Assembly (NCBI GenBank): GCA_003194525.1
Contig: NBIV01000136.1
Coordinates: 62,001-126,000 of the forward strand
Origin: Gracilariopsis chorda
Taxonomy: Eukaryota; Rhodophyta; Florideophyceae; Gracilariales; Gracilariaceae
DNA length: 64,000 nucleotides
Direction of reading: 5' to 3'
Shown here: in pieces, positions 1 through 10,039 of the stretch
Position numbering within the stretch: the stretch's first letter is position 1
Layout: each line of letters opens with the position of its first letter
The notes under the pieces: generated by a model
Told to the model about the DNA's origin: nothing
The model's database searches: none
The model's input: the letters and a program-made list of their open reading frames with translations, nothing else
Translations under genes and position numbers: made by a program

Positions 1-204
1 AATCGTGAAGCCAGAGGGCTAAGTGGGTTGGTGAAAATGTCTGCGTAATTGTCTTCACTGGCAACAAACTTCACAGATATGACTGTGTCCTTGACCAGTT
101 GCCTCATGAAGCATTGGAACACTGTAGTTAACTGCTACTCTACAATCTCTCAGCACAGGTGGTATCCAAAGTATATCTTGAGCCGCCATTACCAATGCAT
201 AGCA

Positions 205-3200
205 TTAGGCCTCACCAGTAGACAGTGCAACTGAGCATTGTTTACCAGCACCAAAGAAACATGAGCGGGAGCCAAGTTTAATGCAATACCCAGACAAAGT
301 TTTGCGATGTGTGGTATCACCCGCGAAATCAGAGTGTACCAAAACCTTTAAATGCAGACTTCCATGCCGGTACACTAAAACATAGTCATCAGTACCACCT
401 AGGTACCGTAACACACGTTTGGCTGCGCGATGGAGGTATGCAGTAGGAGCATTCTGGAAGCGCGCCAGTATAAAAACAGGAGCCAAAATATCCAAACACA
501 TACGTTATGCCAAGTACAGCAGAGACCCGATCATCTGCTGATACAATTGAACATCACGAGGTGATTTGTCCTCCTCCAAATCGGGTGAAGTAAAGAACGA
601 TTCAACCATAGGGATTGGTGCTGCTTTCGAATTCTGCAGTCCAAATCTGCGCAGTATCCCTTCGATATATGTGGATTGTGCCAGTTCCACCCCCAGCAGC
701 TGCCCATTGGAATCCCTCCTCCAGGTAAACTCGATACCGAGGTAGAGTCTGACAGGATCCTCAAACGTCAGGTCATACAATGCCTTGAGCTCCTCCAAGA
801 TTCGGGACCGTTCTTCAGCACTTGGCGTAAAGGTGAGCAGGTCGTCCACGTACACCAGGATGTATGCATAGATGTTTACTGGTCAACTTCCGTCGAAGCA
901 CACATGGTGCACTAGGCTGTTTGTCAAATCCTAAGCCTTTAATGTCAGTACTGAACTTGGTTTGCCACGCAAGGTGAACCTGCTTGCGTCCATAAATGGC
1001 CTTTAGCAGTTTGTAGCATCGTGATTTCAGACCAGGGATACCACGTGGAGACATTACCCAAACGTCGTCCTTCAGGTACCCATTCAGGAATGCAGTCTTA
1101 ATGTCAACCTGTGCGATATACATTTGCATGCATAGCATAATGTAGAGGAACATGCGAACCAAGTTAAAATACACAACTGGTACATAGGTCTCCATGTAAT
1201 CCTGACCATATGTCTGGTGGTTCCCTCCTGCTATGATTCGAGCTCTGAATCGGTCAAATGCAGCATTTGCATCACGTTTCACCTTAAGAATGACATGTGT
1301 AGGTAGTGGCTGTGACTGCGGTGAGTCATCCGCAATCCAAGTACCTTTGTCATTTAGTAATGCGAGCTCTTCATCAATAGCGCTCTCCCATTGCGCTCTT
1401 TTGGATTAAGTTGAGGACAATGCCTCCTAAAGTGTTGGGTCTTCACTGTTGGTCAACTCGAATTGAGAAGTAGCAGCACCAGTCGTATGCCACCAACGTT
1501 GTGTTGCACGCCGATTGCGACGAGGGTACCTCGAGCATAGTCCAGGCTGAACATTCGACTCACCAAGATCACTAGAATCATTTTCGCTGTCCTGGCCATC
1601 ACCGCAGTCACTATAAGCAGGGTCTGAAACTGGATTTGCAACATCATTCACAGTTTCTGTGGGATGATCCGGTGCATTTGTTGTACCAGTGTCTGGGACA
1701 GACCGAAGTTCTTTGACACCATCAAGTGAGAACTCATCTGAGCTTTCAGTACAGCTGTCCTACCCAGCGCTACTATAGTCAATGTCTTATTTACTTTCGT
1801 CATCCATGTAAAATGTGAAATATGGTGCCCCAGGGAATGTGTATTCATCAAAAGTGACATGTCGGGACCTCAACATTCGAGGAATCTCACAGTCTTCAGT
1901 GATCAGAACCTCGTAAACACCATGCTCTAGAGTCTGCAAGTACACTCCCTCAAGGGCTCGAGACTCGAACTTAGTGTCCAGGTTCATTTCCAATACATAC
2001 GCTGTTCATCCAAATACTCTAGCGTTTTCCAACGACGGCTTATTCCCAGTCACTAATAGGTACGGAGTCAAGCTTTTGGTAGAGTAAGGAACTCTATTGC
2101 AAACATATATAACATATTCTAATGCATACGGCCATAAGAATTATGGTAAGCTGGCCTGAGTCAGCAAAGCTCGAGCCACTTCTTCCATAGTGCGGTTGAG
2201 GCATTTGGCAATGGCGTTATGTTCCGGGGTATAAAAAGGTGAGAACGACGTTCCCTGCAGATCATTGGCAGGGTTTTCTTGTAGTGCAATGTACTCTCCT
2301 GCATTGTCGGAGTGCAGATCCTGCACAAGCACATGCGCTCCTTAAAGCTGCTGGAGTTTCTGCGTTGTCCCCACAAATAAATCACGAATCTCAGATCTAT
2401 GCAACATGAAGCCAAGCAGAACATACCGGGACCTGTCATCGATGAACGGATACGTATATTGAAAACGATCAGGAAACGATGGGTGCAAAGGAGCAAGGAT
2501 GTCCGAGGGCACAATGTGTCCAACCTCTTTTGCTCGAGTAAGCTTTACTAAAAACGGAAGTTTGTGCACCTTGCCCAGTCGACACGGTCAACATACCTCC
2601 TCCATGTGCTTTAGCTTTGGAACTCCATCAACTTGCTCGTGTACCTTGTGAAGATCTGGGTTTGTATGTGCAAGACGGCGGTGCCACAGCTTTTGTGAGG
2701 TCTAATTATATGGCAGTTAGGAGCGTTCTGTGATCAGTGTGCTCGATTGGACATGGCAGCGTGTACAAACTAGAGCTCATGTCTCGTTGAACACATCCAA
2801 TTTCAAACCCTTCTTCGTGTGTAAACCAACCTCACTAGCACAGAGCGTCGATTGAATGCCTTTATCGCCCATACGAACAACAGACACCAAGTTGTATCCA
2901 AGATCTGGTACGAGCAGTACATCTGTCAATCGTAGGTTAGCCTCGACGAAGGGCAGTAAAACATCGCTTTTTAGAGTAGCGGTGACCTTGGGGTTTTCAG
3001 AAAGCTCAATAGACCTATGAGAAACATCAACCACTGTGTTGGGTACGAACGCAGATGCGGAACAAAATAAATGGGAGGTGGCTCCGCTGTCCGCATAGGT
3101 GTCCAAACCATTACACGCAGATGGGAGCACAGTTGACTTCTTGGCACCCATTCCGGCGATCTCAATCTTGGATCCTCTTCTTGCGGCTTTCCCAGAGGGT

Positions 3201-4154
3201 TTGGAACTGTCAGCAGACTAGCTTTGAGTTGGTCCAATGTGACTTTCGGTAAATGGTTGTCCGGATTGTCAGGGCTCATGTGGCATCTGGCCTGCGTATG
3301 ACCATCATGGTCACAAAAGGTGCAATAATAACCGTTTTTATTGGCAACAGCATAAGCGCGCGCCCATTATACTCGAAATTGGAGTGGGATTCTGATGTGT
3401 TGCCATAGTTTTGTCCCCATTTGAAATTCTGTTGCGTCCAAGATGACGGGCATTGCCTTTAACTTGGTTCTTTTTGCGGTTACGGCCACGACTGGAACTG
3501 GCAGAACCAAGTTGAAGAGCGTTGTACGCGTCAATAAAAGTGGTTGCCACATAGTCCCACGTTAGTTCCGATATCGCCCTACTTCTAAGTCCCACAGCAG
3601 TTGACTCTAGTGCAATGTTGGGGTCAATAAAAGCCAACAGTATTAGAGCCTTATGTGACTCTGGGATGGCAGCGTCCTTCCCCATTCGGTCCAAATTGCG
3701 AGAATAACGTCACAAAATGGTCTACATATTCCGACATACTTTGGCCACTATAACACATTCGGAACAGTGGAGTCTGTACAGCGATACGAGATACCGTTCG
3801 ATTAGAGGCATAAAGTGCATCTAATGGTCTAAGTATACGGCCCGGATCATCATCCACACCCATGAATACGCGTAAGAGAGCATCCCCAAGTGCGCAGAAG
3901 ATGATTGCACATACCTTTTCCCGTTTTGCCATGAGTCAGGAAGTGCTCGGAGCAGACCTGGAGCTTGAATCTTAAGTTAATGTAGCACTCGATGACTCAT
4001 CCAGAATTGACGCCACTACATTCAAGACACCTTTAGTTCCACACGCTGCGCGAAGTCGATTTCGCCATAGTGTATAGAAATTACCACGGTTACCATGAAA
4101 GCGCGGGATTTTCAAACCAGAGCTAGTTTCAGTCTCAACTTGGGAGTCAGACAT
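205..4154 (-). pseudogene. copia gag-pol remains
   Basis: Recognisable pieces, minus strand, 5' to 3': gag start MSDSQVETETSS near 4154; capsid-like region about 3400-3930; a CCHC knuckle (YYCTFCDHDGHTQARCH) about 3279-3335; protease with DSGATSHLF about 3075-3110; integrase core pieces about 2120-2570, including HSDNAGEY; the linker between integrase and reverse transcriptase about 1430-2000; reverse transcriptase about 505-1280, including DIKTAFLNGYL and MYVDDLL; and RNase H about 205-330 with LSTGEA. Family assignment follows from these motifs. The reading frame is heavily decayed and no working product is expected. Confidence 0.85.
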
Positions 4155-4535
4155 ACTTCCAGAAGGAGCTGAAAAACCAGTAAATAAATGATTTGAAGCA
4201 GAGCGAAGGACTCAATGCTTCTCGAAAACCGATTCCCAAGAGGAAGAGTTTGTTGAATCGGAGAATCAGCCAAAGTTTATGGCTGAGATCACACTAAGAA
4301 ATGAATACCGGAGTGGAGTAATCGCAACAATCAACAATAAGAGTGCCAGCAGAGACCGTGTGAACAAGTCTCAATGCTCGTCCAGACACGTCTGGCAGGC
4401 GATTCACAGGCGGGTTTCGGGTTCTCTACACCCGGAGTGTACTCACGAGCCGCTCTGCAGCACACTCGGAAAAGAAAGTAAGAAATGAAAATTCGTAAAA
4501 TTCGGCGGACTGAGAGAAGAAACTACCTCTGCTAC

Positions 4536-5686
4536 CCTAAGGGCCCTGGATGCTCTCTCCAGGTGTGAGGTGTGAGGTGCGATTTTCTTAGACCTGTCCT
4601 ACTCTGCGCACTTCGAGAGCAGGGTTCAAAATCCTTACGAAACCTCCCAGGGAGGTTACTTACAAGCGCAATATTCTTTCACCAGTTAACCCCTGCTGGT
4701 CTCTTGCTGAAATTTGCCCGATATTTATGCGCTCAAACCAAAGAGACAGGAATCGGAACAGGCACAAGTCGGCTTACCAGTGACAAGTCCCTGAACGCTT
4801 TGCCTACTTTCACCTCTGCAACTAGGGCACCACAATACTCGCAACGCAAAAACAAAAGAAAGTTAAATAAGAGCGACGTCTGCATTATTTCGACGCTCTG
4901 GGCCCATAACCTGAAGTTGATAGATGACGTTGGGCTTCGACAGAAATGATAAGGAAACAAAGCAGTAAAAAGAATAGTGAAGGTTGTCATCCTTGGGGAT
5001 GGTTTAATTGGCTCTGCAACCTCTGCAACTTATATAGCACCAGTACAGTGCACTACAACTACAAGGAAAACCCTAGCCACTAATCGCGAACACCCATTAC
5101 TACCAATCATATTTGAACATAACACAATAAGGGTTGCACAAACTGGTGACAGTTCACTACAACCATGTATAAAATTATTCCAGAACATGACGACGAAGTG
5201 CAGTAAGTGAAACAACCATGACAACAAGGTCAGAGCGTGTCAAAGCCTTCTATATTGACTTACTTGCGTCATCATGACCATGAGAATGCACAACGTAACA
5301 TGACACTGCATCCATATCAATACCCTAAGTCCTTTGCGTACCGTGCACGTGCTGGCACACACAATCATACGTCTGCAACAATGTGATGTACCTGTAAACC
5401 AAATGTAGCCGCACAGAATCTCATGTACGTTGTCTACTCACATTATGCCAAGTGGCCCATGCTGTGACTAAGACCCATACAATGTATAGCAATTGTACAC
5501 CATGTAGACCATAAGGGCAAATGAATTGGCCAATCATTAGCCCGTTTCACGTTCGGTTTGAGCACATGCGCATATGCGCTTTTGAGACGGAAGTGCTCAA
5601 AAGTGCCCATCGTTATATGCAACTTTGTTTCCCAGTAGTCTACGATGAGATTCTAGGGCTTCGAGGCACTCGACCATGTGCCAACA
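4536..5686 (-). repeat. probable 5' LTR of the left-edge copia element
   Basis: This about 1.15-kb stretch matches 6940-8073 along its whole length. Shared segments include the pyrimidine-rich GATGCTCTCTCCAGGTG region, AACGCTTTGCCTACTTTCAC, TAAATAAGAGCGACGTCTG and TGCTCAAAAGTG. The minus-strand start TGTTGG at 5686 fits an LTR. The inner boundary is set by a degenerate primer site and is uncertain by some tens of bases. Divergence from the second copy is high, which indicates age. Confidence 0.6.
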
Positions 5687-5689
5687 TCT

Positions 5690-6556
5690 ACAGGTCCTGC
5701 GTGTGACCATATCTGTCACAGAAGCTGCAATGATAACTATTTTTGTCTGCAACGGCATAAGCGCGCCCGTTGTACTCATTGTTTGAGTTGGAATCTGATG
5801 TACTTGCATCAATGTCGTCCCCATTTGACGATGTGGTGTGTACAATTGAACGGCTACTGCCCTTACTTCTGCTCTCCAAGCGTTTGCGACTATGAGCGGA
5901 ACCAGCCGAATCAATTTGGCGAGCATTCTATTCGTCTATGAGGGTAGACGCCACTTAGTCCCATGTCCATTCCAAGATGTCCCTTGTCCGACGTGCCGCG
6001 GCCGTTGACTGCAGTGAGCAGTTGGGATCAATAGAGCCTAACAGCATGGACGCCTTGTGAGATTCGGGAATGGTAGTATCCTTCCCCATTCGGTCTAGCT
6101 GCGAGAATAAGGACGCAAATTGGTCAACATAGTCCGACATATTTCATAATTATACACCATTTTGAATAGCTGGGTCTGTACAGCAATACGTGACACTGTC
6201 CTGTCAGACGCATAACTCGCATCAAGAAGTTGCAGCATACGCCCAGGGTCATCATCGACTTCTATAAACACACGCAGAGGGGCATTTCCAAGTGCGCATA
6301 TTATGGTTGTGCATGCCTTATCTCGTTTGGCAAGTACACTAGAAGTGGTTTACGGAGCGCTTCAGCCCAACGAATGCGTTGTAGTAGCACTGGATGGCCC
6401 CACCGAGCTTGACATTACGACATTACAGACTCCTTTGATGCGACATGCAGCCCGTAGAAGATATCGCCATAACGTGTAATCCTCACCACGTTTACCATGC
6501 AAGCATGGGATTTTACCACCAGATTTGGTTTCGGACTCAACTTTGGAGTCAGACAT
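5690..6556 (-). pseudogene. copia gag fragment
   Basis: The minus-strand protein begins MSDSKVESETKSGGKIPC, close to MSDSQVETETSSGLKIPR of the left-edge element. A capsid segment with MSDYVDQFASLFSQLDRMGK (about 6080-6140) matches MSEYVDHFVTLFSQFG of the other copy. A zinc-knuckle piece YHCSFCDRYGHTQ lies near 5690-5740. This is copia gag of the same family, decayed, with no pol attached. Confidence 0.75.
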
Positions 6557-6939
6557 TCTTCCAGAAGAAGTTCCAATACCAAAGTAAATAATAAAATATA
6601 GCAGAGTGAAGGACTCGATGCTTTGAATCGACGATCAGCTGGGAATAAAATGGTTGATCGCTGTACAGCCGTTGAATTGTAACTGATGTTACACTTAGGA
6701 AGAAGTACTGGAGTGGATATTTGGCGACAATCAACAGCGCGGATTCCAGTGGAGATCCTGCAACAAAGTCTCAAAGCTCGGTGGGACGCGTCTCGTATTC
6801 GAATCAGAGGTGGAGTTCCGGTACTCTACGCCCGGAGTATACTCATGAGCAGCTCTGCAGCACACTCAGAAAAAAAATTACGATATGAACCTTCGGAAAC
6901 GAGGGCGCATTGACAGGGTACAATACATCTGCCAACCTA

Positions 6940-8073
6940 CGGGTTGAACCTCTGGACTCGGGATGCTCTCTCCAGGTGGGAGATGCGATGGTCTTCAAGC
7001 TACCATTCTCTGCGCACCTCAAGAGCAGGGTTCGCGATCCGTACGAAACGTCCCAGAGAAGTTACTTGCAAGTGCGATAGGCCTTCACCAGTTAACCCCT
7101 GATGGTCTCTGGCGGGAAATTAGCTCGATCTTTGTGCGCTGAAACCAAAGAAATAGGGGTCAGAACAGGCGCTTGTCGGTTTACCAGAGACGAGTCTCCG
7201 AACGCTTTGCCTACTTTCACCTCTGCAACTAGGTCTCCACAATATTCGCAAGGCTAAAACAAAAACAATTTAAATAAGAGCGACGTCTGAAATATGTCGA
7301 CGCTCTGTAACCATAACCTGTAGATGATATATGAAGTTGGGCTTTGACAGTAAATGAAAAAGAAAGGAAGAAGAAAAACAAGAGTGAAAGTTGTCAGCCT
7401 TGGAGATGATTCACTTGGAGCTACAGTATCTGAAACCTATGTAGCACAACTAGTGTGCACTATAACTGAAAGTAACGCCATAACCACTAAGTTCGGACAT
7501 CCAATACTACCAATCATATTCAAACATAACACAAAAAGGGTTGCAAAAACTGATCACAATTCATTACAACAATGAATAGTTTTATTCCAGCACATGCCAA
7601 CGAAGCAAGGTATGTGAAACAAACATGACAAAAATGTGCCAACATATCAAATCACTGTAAAATGACTTACTGGCATCATCATGACCATAAAAATGCATAA
7701 CGTGACATGTAACTGATCTTTCAAATACCGTGCACGTTCTGGAACATACATTCAAATGTCTGTAGCCACTGGATGGGCATGTATTTTACATATAACCACA
7801 TGGAATCTCAAGTACGTTGTCCACTTACAATATGTTAGGTCACCAATGACGTGACCAAAACCTCTAAGATTTATAGCACTAGAAAACTATGTAATTCATA
7901 AATGATAATGCGTCAAGCAATCATAAGTTTGATGTGGGGTTCAAGCACAGACACATATGCGCTTTTGCAAAGAAGGTGCTCAAAAGTGTCTATTGGTATA
8001 TGAAAATTGGTTTTTATACCTAAAAATGATGTTTTAGGTCTATAAGGCACCTGGAAATGTGCCTACCTCAACA
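6940..8073 (-). repeat. probable 5' LTR of the second copia copy
   Basis: Homologous throughout to 4536-5686 in the same orientation. The outer end, TGTTGAGGTAGGCACATT on the minus strand at 8073, corresponds to TGTTGGCACATGG of the other copy. The inner end lies next to a degenerate primer site near 6925-6939. Confidence 0.55.
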
Positions 8074-8480
8074 ATAGTTCTTGAGTTTCTAAGTAACTCC
8101 GTAAGTTTTAATCATTGCCGCTTGAGTTCAATGGATGTGTAGCTTGGGAAGTATCTTTTTATTTTTGCCTTCAATTGCAGCTTTAGTGGGTTGCAGTAGC
8201 TCGTTTTGTGCACGGAATGCGTCGACCACTTCTTCCTTTGCAGAGATTAAATATTGTGATCACGAAGTCCGCTACAGTTCTATTACCACAACGTACTATA
8301 GTCAATTTCTGGTGTGATTTCGTCATCCATATAGTTGTTGAGATATGGTGCACCTGGGAATGTACAAAAGTGACATACCGGGACTTGGTGCACTCCTTCG
8401 ATGCCCTTTGGGGCTCAAACGTTGAACGACAGCCTTTCAGCTCCACTGGAAGCCAAACTGTCCAACGTTGGAAGAATCCT
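8074..8480 (-). mobile_element. third copia fragment, fossil (integrase-RT linker region)
   Basis: On the minus strand about 8270-8420 matches about 1750-1975 of the left-edge element. Shared strings on the plus strand include ACTATAGTCAAT, TTTCGTCATCCATAT and AAAAGTGACAT, and the proteins share SRYVTF/SRHVTF. It begins where the LTR of the second copy ends, so the second copy probably inserted into this third one. Only a few hundred bases survive and the outer edge near 8480 is soft. Confidence 0.55.
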
Positions 8481-8817
8481 GCTGTACACAATAGTACTGT
8501 GTTGTTGTGCTTGCTTGTCTTTTTGCTTTTGACAAGAAGGGTTTAGAGGTCAGCTAGTAAGCTTCATTTACATAGATGTGCTACTTCGAGAAACCACGAG
8601 CAGTCTATGATAAATAGACACGGTTTAAAAGGCATATCGAGACACTGGTTCCTCTTTACTGTTTAACGGAAACCTAAAAAAAAAATTGAATACATCATGA
8701 GCATTGCCGCTATGTTTATTAGCAATGGGTGTTTGCCAGCTATACTTCACAATTGAAGTAAAGTACTATGCTAACAGCATGGCCGATTGTTTCAGCATTT
8801 ATAGAAGAGCAAGATGT
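8481..8817. other. no gene seen
   Basis: This stretch separates copia debris from the zinc-finger gene. I see no conserved coding frame. On the minus strand it would be the 3' flank of the zinc-finger gene. Confidence 0.5.
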
Positions 8818-9810
8818 TTATTGCTGCGGGTGTTTATCTTTCATGTGACGTTTGAGCGTATCCCTTCGAGTGTATCTCGCTCCACATATCTCACAAGTGC
8901 TCGACTCGTGTGTTTTCTTGTGGTTTTTAAAAGCCTGGCCGTGAATAGTAGTGAATCCACACACGTGGCACACCCTTTCAAAATGCATTCTTTCGTGCTT
9001 CGCCAAGTATGCCTTCGTTCCCGCTTGGAAGCTACATTTTGAGCATGCTAGCACTATCTTACACTCATACTGGTGATCGAGTGCTGCCCCTTGTGTGTTG
9101 AAAGCTCTTCCACACTTCCTACACTCATGGCTGTTATTTCTCCCCTCCGGTTTCTGTGCTGCGCCGCTTACAGGATGGTCTATTGATGTTCCAGGGTGAG
9201 AAGGACCGCGCTGAGAAGGACCGCGTTGTGCAGGTCCGGGTTGAGAAGGTCCAGCTGGTGTAGTTCGAGAAGGACCAACTGAAGTTGAAGTTTGAACGCG
9301 CGAAGTTGGTTGTGCCGCAGCATGGACTGTTCGGGAGGCTGACAATGGAGTTTGGAGAGCGAGATCTGCCATAGCTAAAGCCGCTTCGTGCTTTGACAAC
9401 TGGGGTTTTGATCCTGTAGCTGCCATGAGCTCGGCAATCTCGAGTTCTCTGTCAGTTTGAGATCCCTGAGCTGGCCTATGTTTTGCTCTCTTTTCTTTTC
9501 GGTGGGGAGCGTGGGCAATAGAACTGCTTTGAGATGTAATGGGACCGGATAAAACGTCCTTCATGGATGGGTCAAGCCGTCCGCCTCGCTCAGTGAGAGC
9601 TCTCTGAGAACTTTCATCCCTACTTGGCTTGTTAACCCCGGTAGAAGGTTTTCTAGAGCCGATGGAGCCCAAAGGCATGTCTGCCATGAACTCTGCTATC
9701 TCCATTTCCACTGTGTTAAAAGATCTTTTTCCTCTACCTGTACTCTTATCTCTGCTACTCTTTGAGCTTCTTCCACCACGGTCGGAGTTAGAATTGTCTC
9801 CACTTTGCAT
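8818..9810 (-). CDS. C2H2 zinc-finger protein, probable nucleic-acid binding
   Basis: A 330-residue intronless ORF with an ATG at 9810. The C-terminal third holds four tandem zinc fingers: residues about 230-250 (C-x2-C ... H-x3-C, a C2HC variant), 256-276, 281-301 and 306-327 (C2H2; the last spaced H-x4-H). The N-terminal two thirds are basic, serine-rich and low in complexity. They contain two similar short motifs, MEIAEFMADM near residue 35 and LEIAELMAATG near 118, and a run of GPSQ/GPAQ repeats. Finger proteins of this shape usually bind DNA or RNA in the nucleus, and the target is unknown. A TATA-like TTTATAAAC lies about 55 bp upstream of the ATG. No transposon signature surrounds it, so a host gene is most likely. 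The low-complexity half could be partly mispredicted. Confidence 0.75.
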   Translation of the reverse strand: MQSGDNSNSDRGGRSSKSSRDKSTGRGKRSFNTVEMEIAEFMADMPLGSIGSRKPSTGVNKPSRDESSQRALTERGGRLDPSMKDVLSGPITSQSSSIAHAPHRKEKRAKHRPAQGSQTDRELEIAELMAATGSKPQLSKHEAALAMADLALQTPLSASRTVHAAAQPTSRVQTSTSVGPSRTTPAGPSQPGPAQRGPSQRGPSHPGTSIDHPVSGAAQKPEGRNNSHECRKCGRAFNTQGAALDHQYECKIVLACSKCSFQAGTKAYLAKHERMHFERVCHVCGFTTIHGQAFKNHKKTHESSTCEICGARYTRRDTLKRHMKDKHPQQ

Positions 9811-10039
9811 AGTTTGGTTTGGTTTGTTCTTTGTCTGTCGTTGTGGTCAATGGTTCGACGTTTATAAACCTGCTACTGGTTCTGAAAAGCTTAGTCTGTT
9901 GCTGTGATGCGGCTACACTTATAAGAAGCTCGAAGAACTCCTTGTTCGCATCATAGGTACGGAAAACATAAACATCCATTTTTATATGATTTCTATCGTA
10001 AACAATACACTCGGTGCTAGGTTTTCGAGCGGGAGCCAT
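9788..10039 (-). CDS. short ORF upstream of and overlapping the zinc-finger gene
   Basis: An 83-residue ORF with an ATG at 10039 that overlaps the start of the zinc-finger ORF by 23 bases in another frame. The first 47 residues (MAPARKPSTECIVYDRN and on) look protein-like, while the rest is threonine- and lysine-rich. I do not recognise a family. It could be a small gene, a first exon that splices into the zinc-finger reading frame, an upstream ORF in a long leader, or chance. A possible acceptor-like CTTTTCAG lies on the minus strand about 90 bases before the zinc-finger ATG. Confidence 0.35.
   Translation of the reverse strand: MAPARKPSTECIVYDRNHIKMDVYVFRTYDANKEFFELLISVAASQQQTKLFRTSSRFINVEPLTTTTDKEQTKPNYAKWRQF
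9862..9870 (-). promoter_or_regulatory. possible TATA box of the zinc-finger gene
   Basis: The minus strand reads GGTTTATAAACG here, about 55-60 bases upstream of the ATG at 9810. The motif is nearly palindromic and the distance allows a short leader. It lies inside the 83-residue upstream ORF, so only one of the two interpretations may hold. Confidence 0.3.

Larger units (their letters stand above)
1..5686 (-). mobile_element. Ty1/copia LTR retrotransposon, fossil, cut by the left window edge
   Basis: Read on the minus strand this is a copia-type element in the order LTR (about 4536-5686), leader (4155-4535), gag, protease, integrase, reverse transcriptase and RNase H. The RNase H end lies at about 205-330, so the 3' LTR would be outside the window. 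The minus strand of the LTR begins TGTTGG at 5686. A degenerate primer-binding site resembling GGTAGCAGAGG lies near 4522-4534. Protein order (integrase before reverse transcriptase) defines the copia superfamily. The element is broken in many places, probably ten or more, and is old. It appears to sit inside the gag of a related copy that resumes at about 5690. Confidence 0.85.
5687..8073 (-). mobile_element. second copia copy of the same family, fossil (5' LTR, leader and gag only)
   Basis: The minus strand carries an LTR (about 6940-8073), a leader (6557-6939) and a gag piece (about 5690-6556) homologous to those of the left-edge element. The gag piece stops at the zinc-knuckle region, exactly where the LTR of the left-edge element begins. 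The simplest reading is that the left-edge element inserted into this one, with the remainder of this copy lying beyond the left edge or lost. It is broken in several places and old. Confidence 0.7.

Noticed and set aside
4600-4660. GGTTCAAAATCC resembling a tRNA B box.
   Set aside because: No A box or cloverleaf partner. The site lies inside a copia LTR and is not conserved in the second copy.
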